Program-made: the position numbers and the translations under genes
From: Streptomyces sp. VRA16 Mangrove soil
GTDB taxonomy: Bacteria > Actinomycetota > Actinomycetes > Streptomycetales > Streptomycetaceae
Direction: 5' to 3'
Assembly: GCF_017377775.1 (NCBI RefSeq)
Contig: NZ_JAFVLN010000005.1
Coordinates: forward strand, 489,922 to 553,921
DNA length: 64,000 nt
Shown: positions 7,507 to 15,879 of the stretch, piece by piece
Numbering within the stretch: the stretch's first letter is position 1
How the letters are laid out: the number at the start of each line of letters is the position of its first letter
Notes under the pieces: model-generated
The model's database searches: none
Told to the model about the DNA's origin: nothing
The model's input: only the letters and a program-made list of their open reading frames with translations

Positions 7507-9884
7507 CCACGACCCGCCGCACCGTCCTCGCCGGCACCGGCGCGGCCCTCGCCGCGCTCGCCCTCCCGACGCCCCTGCTGTCCGTCGCGCACGCCGACGA
7601 CGACACGGCCTCCCTGCGCGCCCGTTGGCAGACCCTGCTGACCGGCGGGCCGGGGCTCGACACCACGGAGCCGCGGATCGCCGCCGCGGTCGCCCGGATC
7701 GACCGGGCGGCGGTGAGCGCCGCGAAGGGCCTCGACCCGTCCCGCACCGACGGCCTGTGGCCCGACCTGACCAGCACCTCCGTCTCGAACCACGTCACCA
7801 CGTCCTTCAAGCGGCTCGCGACGATCGCCACCGCGTGGGCGGTGCCGGGCACGGGCCAGTACGGCGACGCGGCCCTCGCAGAGCTGCTGTGCCGGGGCGT
7901 CGACTGGATGCTCGACCACCGCTACGGCCCCGATCACGTGCGGTTCGACAACGACTGGGACTGGGAGATCGGCTGCGGGCTCGCCCTCAACGACACAGCG
8001 GTGCTGCTCTTCGACGTGCTCGGCGCGGACCGGCTGACCCGGGTCACCGACGCCGTACGCCACTACACGCCGGACCCGAACCTGTGGCGCGTGGACCGGC
8101 AGATCGCCACGGGCGCCAACCGGGTGTGGATCTGCACGGTCGTCGCCGTGAACGCCGTGCTGCGCGGTGCCGGCACCGATCTGGCGCGGGTGCGCGACGC
8201 CCTGTCGGACGTGGAGGGCGGCGGCGCGAACAGCGTGCTCGCCTTCCAGGACACCCTGGGCGACCAGGGCACCGGTGAGGGCTTCTACTCCGACGGCTCG
8301 TTCCTCCAGCACTACAAGCACCCCTACAACGGGGGCTACGGTAAAGAGCTGTTGGGCAATCTGTCCCGGCTGCTCAACCTGCTCACCGGCACCGACTGGG
8401 AGGTCACCGACCCGGACCTGCTGAACGTGCGGCGGTGGGTGACGGACGGCTTCGAGCCGCTGATCGCCCGTGGGGACGTGCAGGCCGGGGTGTGCGGCAG
8501 GGAGATCGCCCGGTCCAGCAAGCAGGGGCACGTGGCGGCGCAGACGGTGATCGAGGCCGTGCTGCGGCTGCTGCCGGGCCTCACCGGCGACGACGCCGAC
8601 CGGTTCGCGGCGCTGGTCAAACAGTGGATCACCGAGGACACGTACCGCGACTTCCTCGACGTCACCGACCTGGCCTCGCTCGTCGCGGCCCAGCGGCTGC
8701 TGGCCTCCGCCACGAAACCGCGCGGCCCGCTAGTGACGCACCGTCAGTTCCCGCGCATGGACAAGGCGATGCACCACCGCCCGGCGTTCACGCTCGGCAT
8801 CTCCGCCTACTCCACCCGTATCTACAACTACGAGTCCATCCAGAACGAGAACCTGCACGGCTGGCACCTCTCCGACGGCATGGTGCTCCTGTACGACGCC
8901 GACCTCGGCCACTACAGCGAGGACTACTGGCCGACCGTGGACCCGCTGCGGCTGCCCGGCACCACCGTCGTCGCCGAGCGCCCGGCGGACGCGGCGGGCC
9001 AGCGCACCACGAGCACCGCCGACTGGGCGGGCGGCGCGGCGCTGCCCGGGACGACGCTCGGCGCGTACGGCATGGCACTGCGCGCGTACGGGAGTTCGCT
9101 TCGGGCCCTCAAGAGCTGGTTCTGCCTGGACGACGTGATCGCGCACGTCGGCTCGGGGATCACGGCGGACGCGGGTCCCGTGGAGACGATCGTCGAGAAC
9201 CGCAAACTCCGTGACGCAGCGGCCGGGTTGACGGTGGACGGAGTGCCGGCGCCGTCCGACGCCGGCTGGTCGGCCACGTACGAGAACGCGCGCAGTGTGC
9301 ACCTGGCGGGGACGGGCGGCTATGTCTTCCCCCGGCCGGCCGCCGTACGCGCCCTGCGCGAACAGCGCACCGCGACCTGGCGGGACATCAACATCAAGTA
9401 CGGCACCGACACACCGGTCACCCGGCCGTATCTCACGCTGTGGCAGGAGCACGGCACGGCGCCGACAGACGCGGGGTACTGCTGGCTCCAGTTGCCGGGG
9501 GCGTCGGCCGAGCGGACCGCGCAGGCTGTGCTCGCTCCTCCGGTGCACACCGTCGCCGAGTCGACGGCCGTGCACGCGGTGCGGCGCCCGGCCGACGGGC
9601 TGCTCGCCGCCAACTTCTGGGCGGCGGGCCGGGCCGGCGAGCTGGCCGCCGACGGGCCCGCGTCCGTCGTCGTGCGCCCGCTCGACGGGCGGATCGACGT
9701 GGCGGTGAGCGATCCGACGCAGCTGCGGGACCGGATCGTGCTCGACCTCGACCTGCCCGGCTGGAAGGTCGCCCGCGCCGACACCGGCGTCGCGGCCACC
9801 CGGCGCGGCGCCGCCACCCGGATCACCGTCGACACCGCGGGACTGCACGGCGCGACCGTCTCCCTCACCCTCTCCAGGAGCTGA
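7503..9884 (+). CDS. PL8-family polysaccharide lyase (hyaluronate/chondroitin/xanthan lyase type), Tat-exported
   Basis: 793 residues from a GTG overlapping the previous stop (GTGA). The N-terminus has a twin-arginine signal (TTTRRTVLAG, hydrophobic core, cut near AHA-DDD). The alpha/alpha toroid carries NDWDWEIG near residue 149, His about 270 and Tyr about 279 in SFLQHYKHPYNGGYG (nine residues apart, as in chondroitinase AC and pneumococcal hyaluronate lyase), and Arg about 332 and 336 in GREIAR. Later ENLHGWHLSDGM near 450 is also typical. Length and motifs fit PL8; members cleave hyaluronan, chondroitin or xanthan, and the substrate cannot be fixed by eye. Confidence 0.93.
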   Translation: MTTTRRTVLAGTGAALAALALPTPLLSVAHADDDTASLRARWQTLLTGGPGLDTTEPRIAAAVARIDRAAVSAAKGLDPSRTDGLWPDLTSTSVSNHVTTSFKRLATIATAWAVPGTGQYGDAALAELLCRGVDWMLDHRYGPDHVRFDNDWDWEIGCGLALNDTAVLLFDVLGADRLTRVTDAVRHYTPDPNLWRVDRQIATGANRVWICTVVAVNAVLRGAGTDLARVRDALSDVEGGGANSVLAFQDTLGDQGTGEGFYSDGSFLQHYKHPYNGGYGKELLGNLSRLLNLLTGTDWEVTDPDLLNVRRWVTDGFEPLIARGDVQAGVCGREIARSSKQGHVAAQTVIEAVLRLLPGLTGDDADRFAALVKQWITEDTYRDFLDVTDLASLVAAQRLLASATKPRGPLVTHRQFPRMDKAMHHRPAFTLGISAYSTRIYNYESIQNENLHGWHLSDGMVLLYDADLGHYSEDYWPTVDPLRLPGTTVVAERPADAAGQRTTSTADWAGGAALPGTTLGAYGMALRAYGSSLRALKSWFCLDDVIAHVGSGITADAGPVETIVENRKLRDAAAGLTVDGVPAPSDAGWSATYENARSVHLAGTGGYVFPRPAAVRALREQRTATWRDINIKYGTDTPVTRPYLTLWQEHGTAPTDAGYCWLQLPGASAERTAQAVLAPPVHTVAESTAVHAVRRPADGLLAANFWAAGRAGELAADGPASVVVRPLDGRIDVAVSDPTQLRDRIVLDLDLPGWKVARADTGVAATRRGAATRITVDTAGLHGATVSLTLSRS

Positions 9885-9886
9885 CC

Positions 9887-10861
9887 TTGCTGTTCGACAT
9901 GCCACTCGACCGGCTGCGGGAGTACCGGCCCGAGCCGGAGGAGCCCGCCGACTTCGACGCGTTCTGGCGCAAGACGCTCGACGACACCGCCCGGCATCCG
10001 CTGGACGCCCGCTTCGTGCCGTACGAGACGGGGCTCGCGACGGTGGACGTCTTCGACGTGACGTTCCACGGGTGGGGCGGGCAGCCCGTGAAGGCGTGGC
10101 TGCTGCTGCCGCGCTCGCGCTCGGGGCCGCTGCCCGCCGTCGTCCAGTACATCGGCTACAACGGCGGCCGGGGCATCCCGTACTCCTGGCTGACCTGGAG
10201 CGCGCTCGGCTGCGCCCATCTCGTCATGGACAACCGTGGGCAGGGCGGCGGCGGCAAGAACACCGCCGACACCCCGGACCTCGCTCCGGAGGGGCACGGC
10301 TCGTCGTCGCCCGGCTTCCTGACGCGCGGCATCGAGGACCCGCACCGGCACTACTACCGGCGGCTGATCACCGACGCGGTGCGGGCCGTCGACGCGGTCC
10401 GCGCGCACGAGGCGGTCGACGCGGCGCGGGTCGCGGTGCTCGGCGGCAGCCAGGGCGGCGGGCTCGCCCTCGCCGTGTCGGGGCTGCGCGACGACGTCGC
10501 GGCGACCGTCGCCGACGTGCCGTTCCTGTGCCACTTCCGGCGGGCGTCGCAGATCACGGACAACGGTCCGTACGCGGAGATCGCCCGCTTCCTGTCGGGA
10601 CACCGCTTCGGCGTGGAGGCGGCGATGGAGACCCTGTCCTACTTCGACGGGGTCAACTTCGCGGCGCGGGCGGCGAGTCCGGCGTGGTTCTCGGTCGGCC
10701 TGATGGACAAGGTGTGCCCCTCGTCCACCGTGTTCGCCGCCTACCACCGGTATGCCGGGCCCGCCGCCATCGAGGTGTTCCCCTACAACGGGCACGAGGG
10801 CGGCGCCGAGTACGACCTGCCGCGCAAGATCGGTGCGCTGCGGGGCGTCTTCGCCGGCTGA
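9887..10861 (+). CDS. Acetyl xylan esterase / cephalosporin-C deacetylase family (AXE1)
   Basis: 324 residues of the CE7 alpha/beta-hydrolase family. The triad fits closely: Ser about 187 in GGSQGG, Asp about 273 in GLMDKVCPSS, His about 302 in NGHEGG, and the oxyanion region IGYNGGRG; CE7 enzymes carry nearly the same spacing. It removes O-acetyl groups from oligosaccharides. No signal peptide, so probably cytoplasmic. The start is taken as TTG at 9887 because an AGGAG motif lies six bases before it; an ATG at 9899 is possible but has no close ribosome site. It is the last gene of the polysaccharide operon, 18 bases from a convergent gene. Confidence 0.92.
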   Translation: MLFDMPLDRLREYRPEPEEPADFDAFWRKTLDDTARHPLDARFVPYETGLATVDVFDVTFHGWGGQPVKAWLLLPRSRSGPLPAVVQYIGYNGGRGIPYSWLTWSALGCAHLVMDNRGQGGGGKNTADTPDLAPEGHGSSSPGFLTRGIEDPHRHYYRRLITDAVRAVDAVRAHEAVDAARVAVLGGSQGGGLALAVSGLRDDVAATVADVPFLCHFRRASQITDNGPYAEIARFLSGHRFGVEAAMETLSYFDGVNFAARAASPAWFSVGLMDKVCPSSTVFAAYHRYAGPAAIEVFPYNGHEGGAEYDLPRKIGALRGVFAG

Positions 10862-10879
10862 GCGAAGAGGGGCCGGGGG

Positions 10880-12445
10880 TCAGCGGCCGAGCACCGCCAT
10901 GGCGGCGTTGTGCCCGGGAATGCCGCTGACCCCGCCTCCGCGCACCGCGCCCGCGCCGCACAGCAGCACGTTCGCGTGGGCGGTCTCCACACCCCAGCGG
11001 CCGGTGCCGTCCTGCTCGTACGGGAAGGCGAGGGCGCGGTGGAAGATGTTGCCGCCCGGCAGCCTCAGGTCCCGCTCCAGGTCGAGCGGGGTCTTCGCCT
11101 CGATGCACGGGCGGCCGTCGGCGTCCTCGGCCAGGCACTCCTCGATGGGCTCGTCCAAAGCGGTGTCGAGCTGGGCGAGGGTGGCTTTGAGCAGGTCGGC
11201 GCGGACCGTGTCGTGGTCGGCGGCGAAGAGGCGGGCCGGAGTGTGCAGTCCGAAGAGCGTGAGGGTCTGGTAGCCGCGCTCGACGAGCTCCGGGGCCAGG
11301 ATGGTCGGATCGGTGAGGCTGTGACAGTAGATCTCGGACGGCGGGGCGCTCGGCAGTGAGCCCGCCGCCGCCTCGGTGTACGCGGTCGCCAACTGGCCGT
11401 ATCCCTCGGCGACATGGAAGGTCCCGGCGAACGCCTCGCGCGGGTCGACGGCCGTGTCCTTCAGCCGGGGCAGCCGCTTCAGCAGCATGTTGACCTTGAG
11501 CTGGGCGCCTTCGGCCGGGGTCGGCGGGGTGTCGCCGATGAGCCGGGCGAGGGCCTCCGGCGAGGCATTGACGAGGACGTGCCCCGCGGCGACGGTCCCT
11601 TCGCCGTCCTCGCTCCGGTAGGCCACCTCGGCGCGCTGCCCGTCGGTCTCGATCCGGGTCACCTCGTGCCCGGTGACGAGATGCGCACCCGCGGCGCGGG
11701 CGGCGTTCGCGAGGGCGTCGGTCAGCGCGCCCATGCCGCCCACCGGGACGTCCCAGTCGCCCGTTCCGTTGCCGATCACGTGGTACAGGAAGCAGCGGTT
11801 CTGGGCCAGGCCCGGGTCGTGGGCGTCGGCGAACGTGCCGATCAGCGCGTCGGTGAGCACGACGCCGCGCACCAGGTCGTCGTCGAAGTGCCGCTCGATC
11901 CCGGCCCCGATGGGCTCCTCGAACAGCAGCCGCCACGCCTCCTCGTCACCGACGCGCTCGCGCAGGGCGGCGCGGGTCGGGAGGGGCTCGGTGAGGGTCG
12001 GGAAGACGCGCTCGGCGACCTGCCGGGTCATCTCGTAGAACCCGGTCCATGCCTCGTACGCGCGATCGTCACCGGTGAGCCGGGCGAAGGAGGCGCGGGT
12101 CCGGTCGTCACCGCCGCCGACGAGCAGCCCTGTGGGCCGGCCGTCGCGCACGTCGGGGGTGTACGAGGAGACGGTGCGCTGCCGCACCGCGAAGTCGAGC
12201 CCGAGGTCGGACACGATCTTCTTCGGCAGCAGGCTGACGAGATACGAGTACCGGGACAGGCGGGCGTCCACGCCGGGGAACGGACGGGTCGAGACGGCGG
12301 CGCCGCCGGTCGTCCCGAGCCGTTCCAGGACGGTGACGGTGCGCCCTGCACGGGCGAGGTAGGCGGCGGCGACCAGGCCGTTGTGGCCACCGCCGACGAT
12401 GACGACGTCCGAGGTGGGGGCGGGGACGGTGCTGGGTGCGGGCAT
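10880..12445 (-). CDS. FAD-dependent oxidoreductase, phytoene-desaturase (CrtI-like) family
   Basis: 521 residues. The N-terminus has the dinucleotide-binding fold (VVIVGGGHNGLVAA, Gly 18-23) followed by the usual acid end of beta2 (VLER). The C-terminus carries the family FAD element (LLCGAGAVRGGGVSGIPGHN). Length and organisation match the CrtI/RetSat group of NAD(P)/FAD-dependent proteins; no carotenoid gene is nearby, so the substrate is open. The ATG at 12445 is chosen because GAAGAG precedes it; upstream sequence in the same frame is Arg/Pro-rich intergenic repeat. It faces the end of the polysaccharide operon and is unlikely to belong to it. Confidence 0.88.
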   Translation of the reverse strand: MPAPSTVPAPTSDVVIVGGGHNGLVAAAYLARAGRTVTVLERLGTTGGAAVSTRPFPGVDARLSRYSYLVSLLPKKIVSDLGLDFAVRQRTVSSYTPDVRDGRPTGLLVGGGDDRTRASFARLTGDDRAYEAWTGFYEMTRQVAERVFPTLTEPLPTRAALRERVGDEEAWRLLFEEPIGAGIERHFDDDLVRGVVLTDALIGTFADAHDPGLAQNRCFLYHVIGNGTGDWDVPVGGMGALTDALANAARAAGAHLVTGHEVTRIETDGQRAEVAYRSEDGEGTVAAGHVLVNASPEALARLIGDTPPTPAEGAQLKVNMLLKRLPRLKDTAVDPREAFAGTFHVAEGYGQLATAYTEAAAGSLPSAPPSEIYCHSLTDPTILAPELVERGYQTLTLFGLHTPARLFAADHDTVRADLLKATLAQLDTALDEPIEECLAEDADGRPCIEAKTPLDLERDLRLPGGNIFHRALAFPYEQDGTGRWGVETAHANVLLCGAGAVRGGGVSGIPGHNAAMAVLGR

Positions 12446-12480
12446 GGCTCTTCGTAACACGGGAGGGGGCGGGGCAGCCA

Positions 12481-12636
12481 GAGGTCGTCCGGGGAGGTCG
12501 CCCCTGTGGGGCTTCGCCCCGGAGCCTCGTCGCCGTTGCGGGATGTGCGCTGTCGGCGGGCGCGGGTCTCGTCGTGGTTGCTCGCGCAGTCCCCGCGCCC
12601 CCAGGTGGGGTTTCGCCCCGTCCCTGCGCGCCATCG
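12481..12636. repeat. Streptomyces-type intergenic repeat with two GGGG-TTCG-CCCC hairpins
   Basis: The space between the desaturase-like gene and the kinase gene holds two short hairpins, GGGGCTTCGCCCC (12508-12520) and GGGGTTTCGCCCC (12607-12619). They bracket a stretch with GTCGTGGTTGCTCGCGCAGT followed by CCCCGCGCCC. From memory, closely similar sequence recurs between genes in many Streptomyces genomes; no second full copy was seen in this window. One of the hairpins probably serves as the kinase-gene terminator. Confidence 0.6.
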
Positions 12637-12655
12637 CGGTACCCGCCGCCGTTCC

Positions 12656-14920
12656 TCAGGGACGTCGTCGCAACGCCGAGATCCTGCGGTGGAGGGCCAC
12701 CGCCTCCGTGGCGCGGCCCAGTTGTTCCAGGCAGTGGGCCTCGTCGTTGCGGCTGGCCAGGGTGCCGGGGTGGGACTCGCCCAGCACCCGTTCGCGGGCC
12801 GCCGCCACTGTGCGGTACTCGACCAGGGCGTCCTGCCAACGGCCGAGCCAGCCCAGGGCGACGGCGACCTCGCGGTGGCTGATGAGGGTGTCGACGTGGT
12901 CGGGGCCGAGGACCCGCTCGCGGATCGCGCAGACGTCGCGGGCCTCGGCGAGGGCCTCCTCCCAGCGGGCCATGCGGCCGAGGTTGACACCGAGGCCGTG
13001 GCGGGCGCGCAGCGTCTCCGGGTCGCCAGGGCCGCTGACGCGGGTGCGGTCGTCGATGAGGTCGCGGTAGAGCGTGAGCGCCTCCGCGCTGCGGCCGAGG
13101 CGGCCCAGGCTGATGCCGACCTCGTAGCGCGCGGCGAGGGTGTCGGGGTGGTCGGGGCCGAGCGCCTGGGCGCGGGCCTGGGCGACCTCGCGGTACGCCT
13201 GGAGGGCCTCGCTCCAGCGGCCCAACTGTCCCAGGGTGTAGCCGACTTCGCAGCGCGTGACGAGTGTGTCGGGGTGATCGGGACCGAGGACGCGGGCGCG
13301 GGCCTCCGCCACGTCGCTCGCCATCCGGTACGAGTCCTCCAGGCGGCCCAGACGGCTGAGGTTGAAGGCGAGGTTGTGGCGGCAGCGCAGGGTGTCGGGG
13401 TGCTCGGGGCCCATCGCGCGCTCACGGACGGCGAGCACGGAGGTGTACTCCTGGTGGGCCTCGAAGTGGCGGCCCAGCTTGCCCAGGACGTACGCCACTT
13501 CCTGGCGGGCGCCGAGGGTGTCCGGGTGATCGGCGCCGAGGACGCGCTCGCGGCCGTCGACCACGCGCCGGTACTCGCGCAGCGCGTCGGCGGGGCGTCC
13601 CGTGCGGCTGAGGGTGAAGGCGACCTCGTAGCGGCTGGCGAGGGTGTCGGGGTGGTCGGGGCCGAGGGCGTGCTCGCGCTCCACCGCGACCGCGCGGTGC
13701 ACCTCGCCTGCCTCCGCCCAGCGGCCGAGCCGGCCCAGGCTCAGTCCGGCGTTGTGCCGGGAGGCGAGCGTGGCGAGCAAGTCCGGTGCCGGGGTGGGGC
13801 GTCGGACGGCCTCCGGGGTGATGGCCGGCTCGCCGGACGGGACGGCGGGGCGCGGGATCCACTCGCCGGCGAGTCCGGACGTCCCGTCGGGCGGGGTGAT
13901 GCGCAGCCCCGAGCCGCCGGTGGCCTTGTGCCCGGTGGTCATGCCGCGCGTCCACGACGGCAGGCGCGGCTCGCGGACGATCTCGGTGTCGGTCCTGACG
14001 GCGGGCAGGTCGGGCTGCGGGGTGCGCACCGTGGGCACGTACGCGCCGCGCCCGGTGCGCCCCGCGGTGATCCGCCGCCCCAACTCGCGCGCGTCGCGGG
14101 GTCGTTCGTCGGGTTCCTTGGCGAGCAGTTCGAGGATGATCCGGTCGACGTAGGCGGGCAGGTCGGGGCGGTGGCTGCGCGGCGGTTCGGGTGGGGTGTC
14201 GCGGTGGCCGACGAGCACGGCCCAGGCGTCGTCGAGGTCGAAGGGCGGCGCGCCGGTGGCGATCTCGTACAGGACGCACCCGAGCGAGTACAGGTCGCTG
14301 CGCTGATCGACATGGGTGCCGCCGATCTGCTCGGGCGACATGTAGTGCGGGGTGCCCATGGCGATGCCGGTGCCGGTGAGCCGGGCGGTGAACCCGATGT
14401 CGTGGCCGAGGCGTGCGATGCCGAAGTCGCAGATCTTGGCGGTGCCGTCGACGAGCCGCACGATGTTCGCGGGCTTCAGGTCGCGGTGGATGATGCCCTG
14501 CTCATGCGTGTAGGCAAGGGCGGACGAGACCTGCTCGGCGACGTCGACGACGTCGTCCACGGTCAGCGGGTGGTGCCGGTTCTCCTCCAGCAGCTGGCTC
14601 AGGTTCTTGCCCTCCAGGAGCTCCATCACCAGATAGAGGATGCCCTCGTACTCGCCGAAGTCGTGCACGACGGTGATGCCGCGGTGCTGGAGTCCCGCGG
14701 CGACCCGGGCCTCTCTGCGGAAGCGCTCGCGCAGGACACGCGTGAAGGACTGGTCGCGCTGCGGCCCCAGCGGCTTGAGGCACTTGACGGCGACATGCCG
14801 CCCCAGCGACTCGTCACGGGCCCGCCACACCTCGCCCATACCGCCGCGGCCGATCAGATCGAGCAGTCGGTACCGCCCGTGGATCAGCCTGACGTCCCGG
14901 GTCTCCCCCAACTCCGGCAT
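12656..14920 (-). CDS. Serine/threonine protein kinase with C-terminal TPR-like repeats
   Basis: 754 residues. The Hanks-type kinase domain spans about 17-285: glycine loop GRGGMGEVW (24-32), Lys46 in VAVK, HRDLKPAN (145-152), DFG (165-167), SPEQ (195-198). A Pro-rich linker follows to about 385. Residues 386-721 are eight tandem 42-residue repeats of the form L-x-RLGR-x-EAL...RERVLGPDHPDTL, plus a partial ninth. No membrane segment or PASTA domain is seen, so it should be cytosolic, using the repeats to hold partners (inference). The start at 14920 overlaps the upstream DUF2236 gene by 37 bases. Confidence 0.95.
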   Translation of the reverse strand: MPELGETRDVRLIHGRYRLLDLIGRGGMGEVWRARDESLGRHVAVKCLKPLGPQRDQSFTRVLRERFRREARVAAGLQHRGITVVHDFGEYEGILYLVMELLEGKNLSQLLEENRHHPLTVDDVVDVAEQVSSALAYTHEQGIIHRDLKPANIVRLVDGTAKICDFGIARLGHDIGFTARLTGTGIAMGTPHYMSPEQIGGTHVDQRSDLYSLGCVLYEIATGAPPFDLDDAWAVLVGHRDTPPEPPRSHRPDLPAYVDRIILELLAKEPDERPRDARELGRRITAGRTGRGAYVPTVRTPQPDLPAVRTDTEIVREPRLPSWTRGMTTGHKATGGSGLRITPPDGTSGLAGEWIPRPAVPSGEPAITPEAVRRPTPAPDLLATLASRHNAGLSLGRLGRWAEAGEVHRAVAVEREHALGPDHPDTLASRYEVAFTLSRTGRPADALREYRRVVDGRERVLGADHPDTLGARQEVAYVLGKLGRHFEAHQEYTSVLAVRERAMGPEHPDTLRCRHNLAFNLSRLGRLEDSYRMASDVAEARARVLGPDHPDTLVTRCEVGYTLGQLGRWSEALQAYREVAQARAQALGPDHPDTLAARYEVGISLGRLGRSAEALTLYRDLIDDRTRVSGPGDPETLRARHGLGVNLGRMARWEEALAEARDVCAIRERVLGPDHVDTLISHREVAVALGWLGRWQDALVEYRTVAAARERVLGESHPGTLASRNDEAHCLEQLGRATEAVALHRRISALRRRP

Positions 14921-15834
14921 CGCTCGCCATCGCCCCCGTCGCCTCGCTGCTGCGCCCTCCCCGGCTCGTCCAGTATGGCTACCCATCTCCCGACTTTGTA
15001 CGGCGCGGGACGGGCGTCGGCACCGAGTCTCCCCATCGCCCGCAGGATGTGTTTCGGAGGCAGTTGCCAGCGCACACGGTCGGGGACGCAGCGCAGCGCG
15101 GTACCGGTGGCGCGCAGGTGGCGGGTGACGACGGCGGGTGCGGGGGCGCGTCTGCCGTACAGCGTGTGGGCGTACGGCGGCAGGGAGGCGTACGCCAGGT
15201 TGGCCACGCGCCGCCACAGCAGTTCGCGCGCCGGTTTCAGCAGCGGATGAGCGGGCGGGCGCTGGAGGAAGTCGTCGACGGCACGGGCCTCGGGTCCCGC
15301 CGCGAGTTCGGGCCGTACCTTCTCGAAGTACTCCCGCATCTCCCGCTGATCGCCCGGGACGCCGTCGGGGTCGAGGCCGACCAGGCGGGCGCTGGTGCGG
15401 TGCTCGTGGATGTACCGGTCGGCCTGGGCGTCGGTGAGCCGGAACCCGGAGCGCCGTGCGACGTGCAGGTAGGAGTCGATCTCGGCGCAGTGCACCCACA
15501 GCAGCAGTGCCGGTTCGTCGACGCCGTACCGCTCCCCCGTGTCCGGGTCGGTGGCCGACAGATGGCTGTGGATCCTGCGGACGCGGGCGCCGGCCTTCTC
15601 GGCCGCGTCCGTCGTCCCGTACGTGGTCGTGCCGACGAAGCTCGCGGTGCGCATCAGGCGGCCCCAGGCGTCGCGCCGGAAGTCCGAGTTCTGCATGACG
15701 CCGCGCACGGCGCGGGGGTGCAGCGCCTGGAGGTACAGGGCGCGCACGCCCGCGACCCACATCATGGGGTCGGAGTGCACCTGCCAGGTCACCGAGTCGG
15801 GTCCGAAGAGTCCCGGGTCCGCGTCGTCGCGCAT
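14884..15834 (-). CDS. DUF2236 (oxygenase MpaB-like) protein
   Basis: 316 residues with the DUF2236 opening: LQALHPRAVRGVMQNS at 36-50, an FVGTTTYG element near 66-73, and a WVHCAEIDSYL element near 115. The fold is related to latex-clearing protein and MpaB, which bind heme and oxygen (family knowledge), but most bacterial members have no known role. The start has an AGGAGGTG ribosome site 5 bases upstream. The C-terminus (last 25 residues, Arg/Gly-rich) runs over the kinase start, so the two may be co-transcribed. No signal peptide is apparent. Confidence 0.85.
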   Translation of the reverse strand: MRDDADPGLFGPDSVTWQVHSDPMMWVAGVRALYLQALHPRAVRGVMQNSDFRRDAWGRLMRTASFVGTTTYGTTDAAEKAGARVRRIHSHLSATDPDTGERYGVDEPALLLWVHCAEIDSYLHVARRSGFRLTDAQADRYIHEHRTSARLVGLDPDGVPGDQREMREYFEKVRPELAAGPEARAVDDFLQRPPAHPLLKPARELLWRRVANLAYASLPPYAHTLYGRRAPAPAVVTRHLRATGTALRCVPDRVRWQLPPKHILRAMGRLGADARPAPYKVGRWVAILDEPGRAQQRGDGGDGERCRSWGRPGTSG

Positions 15835-15879
15835 GCCGCACCTCCTGGTCGCAGGGTACCCGCGACCACTGACGGAAGG

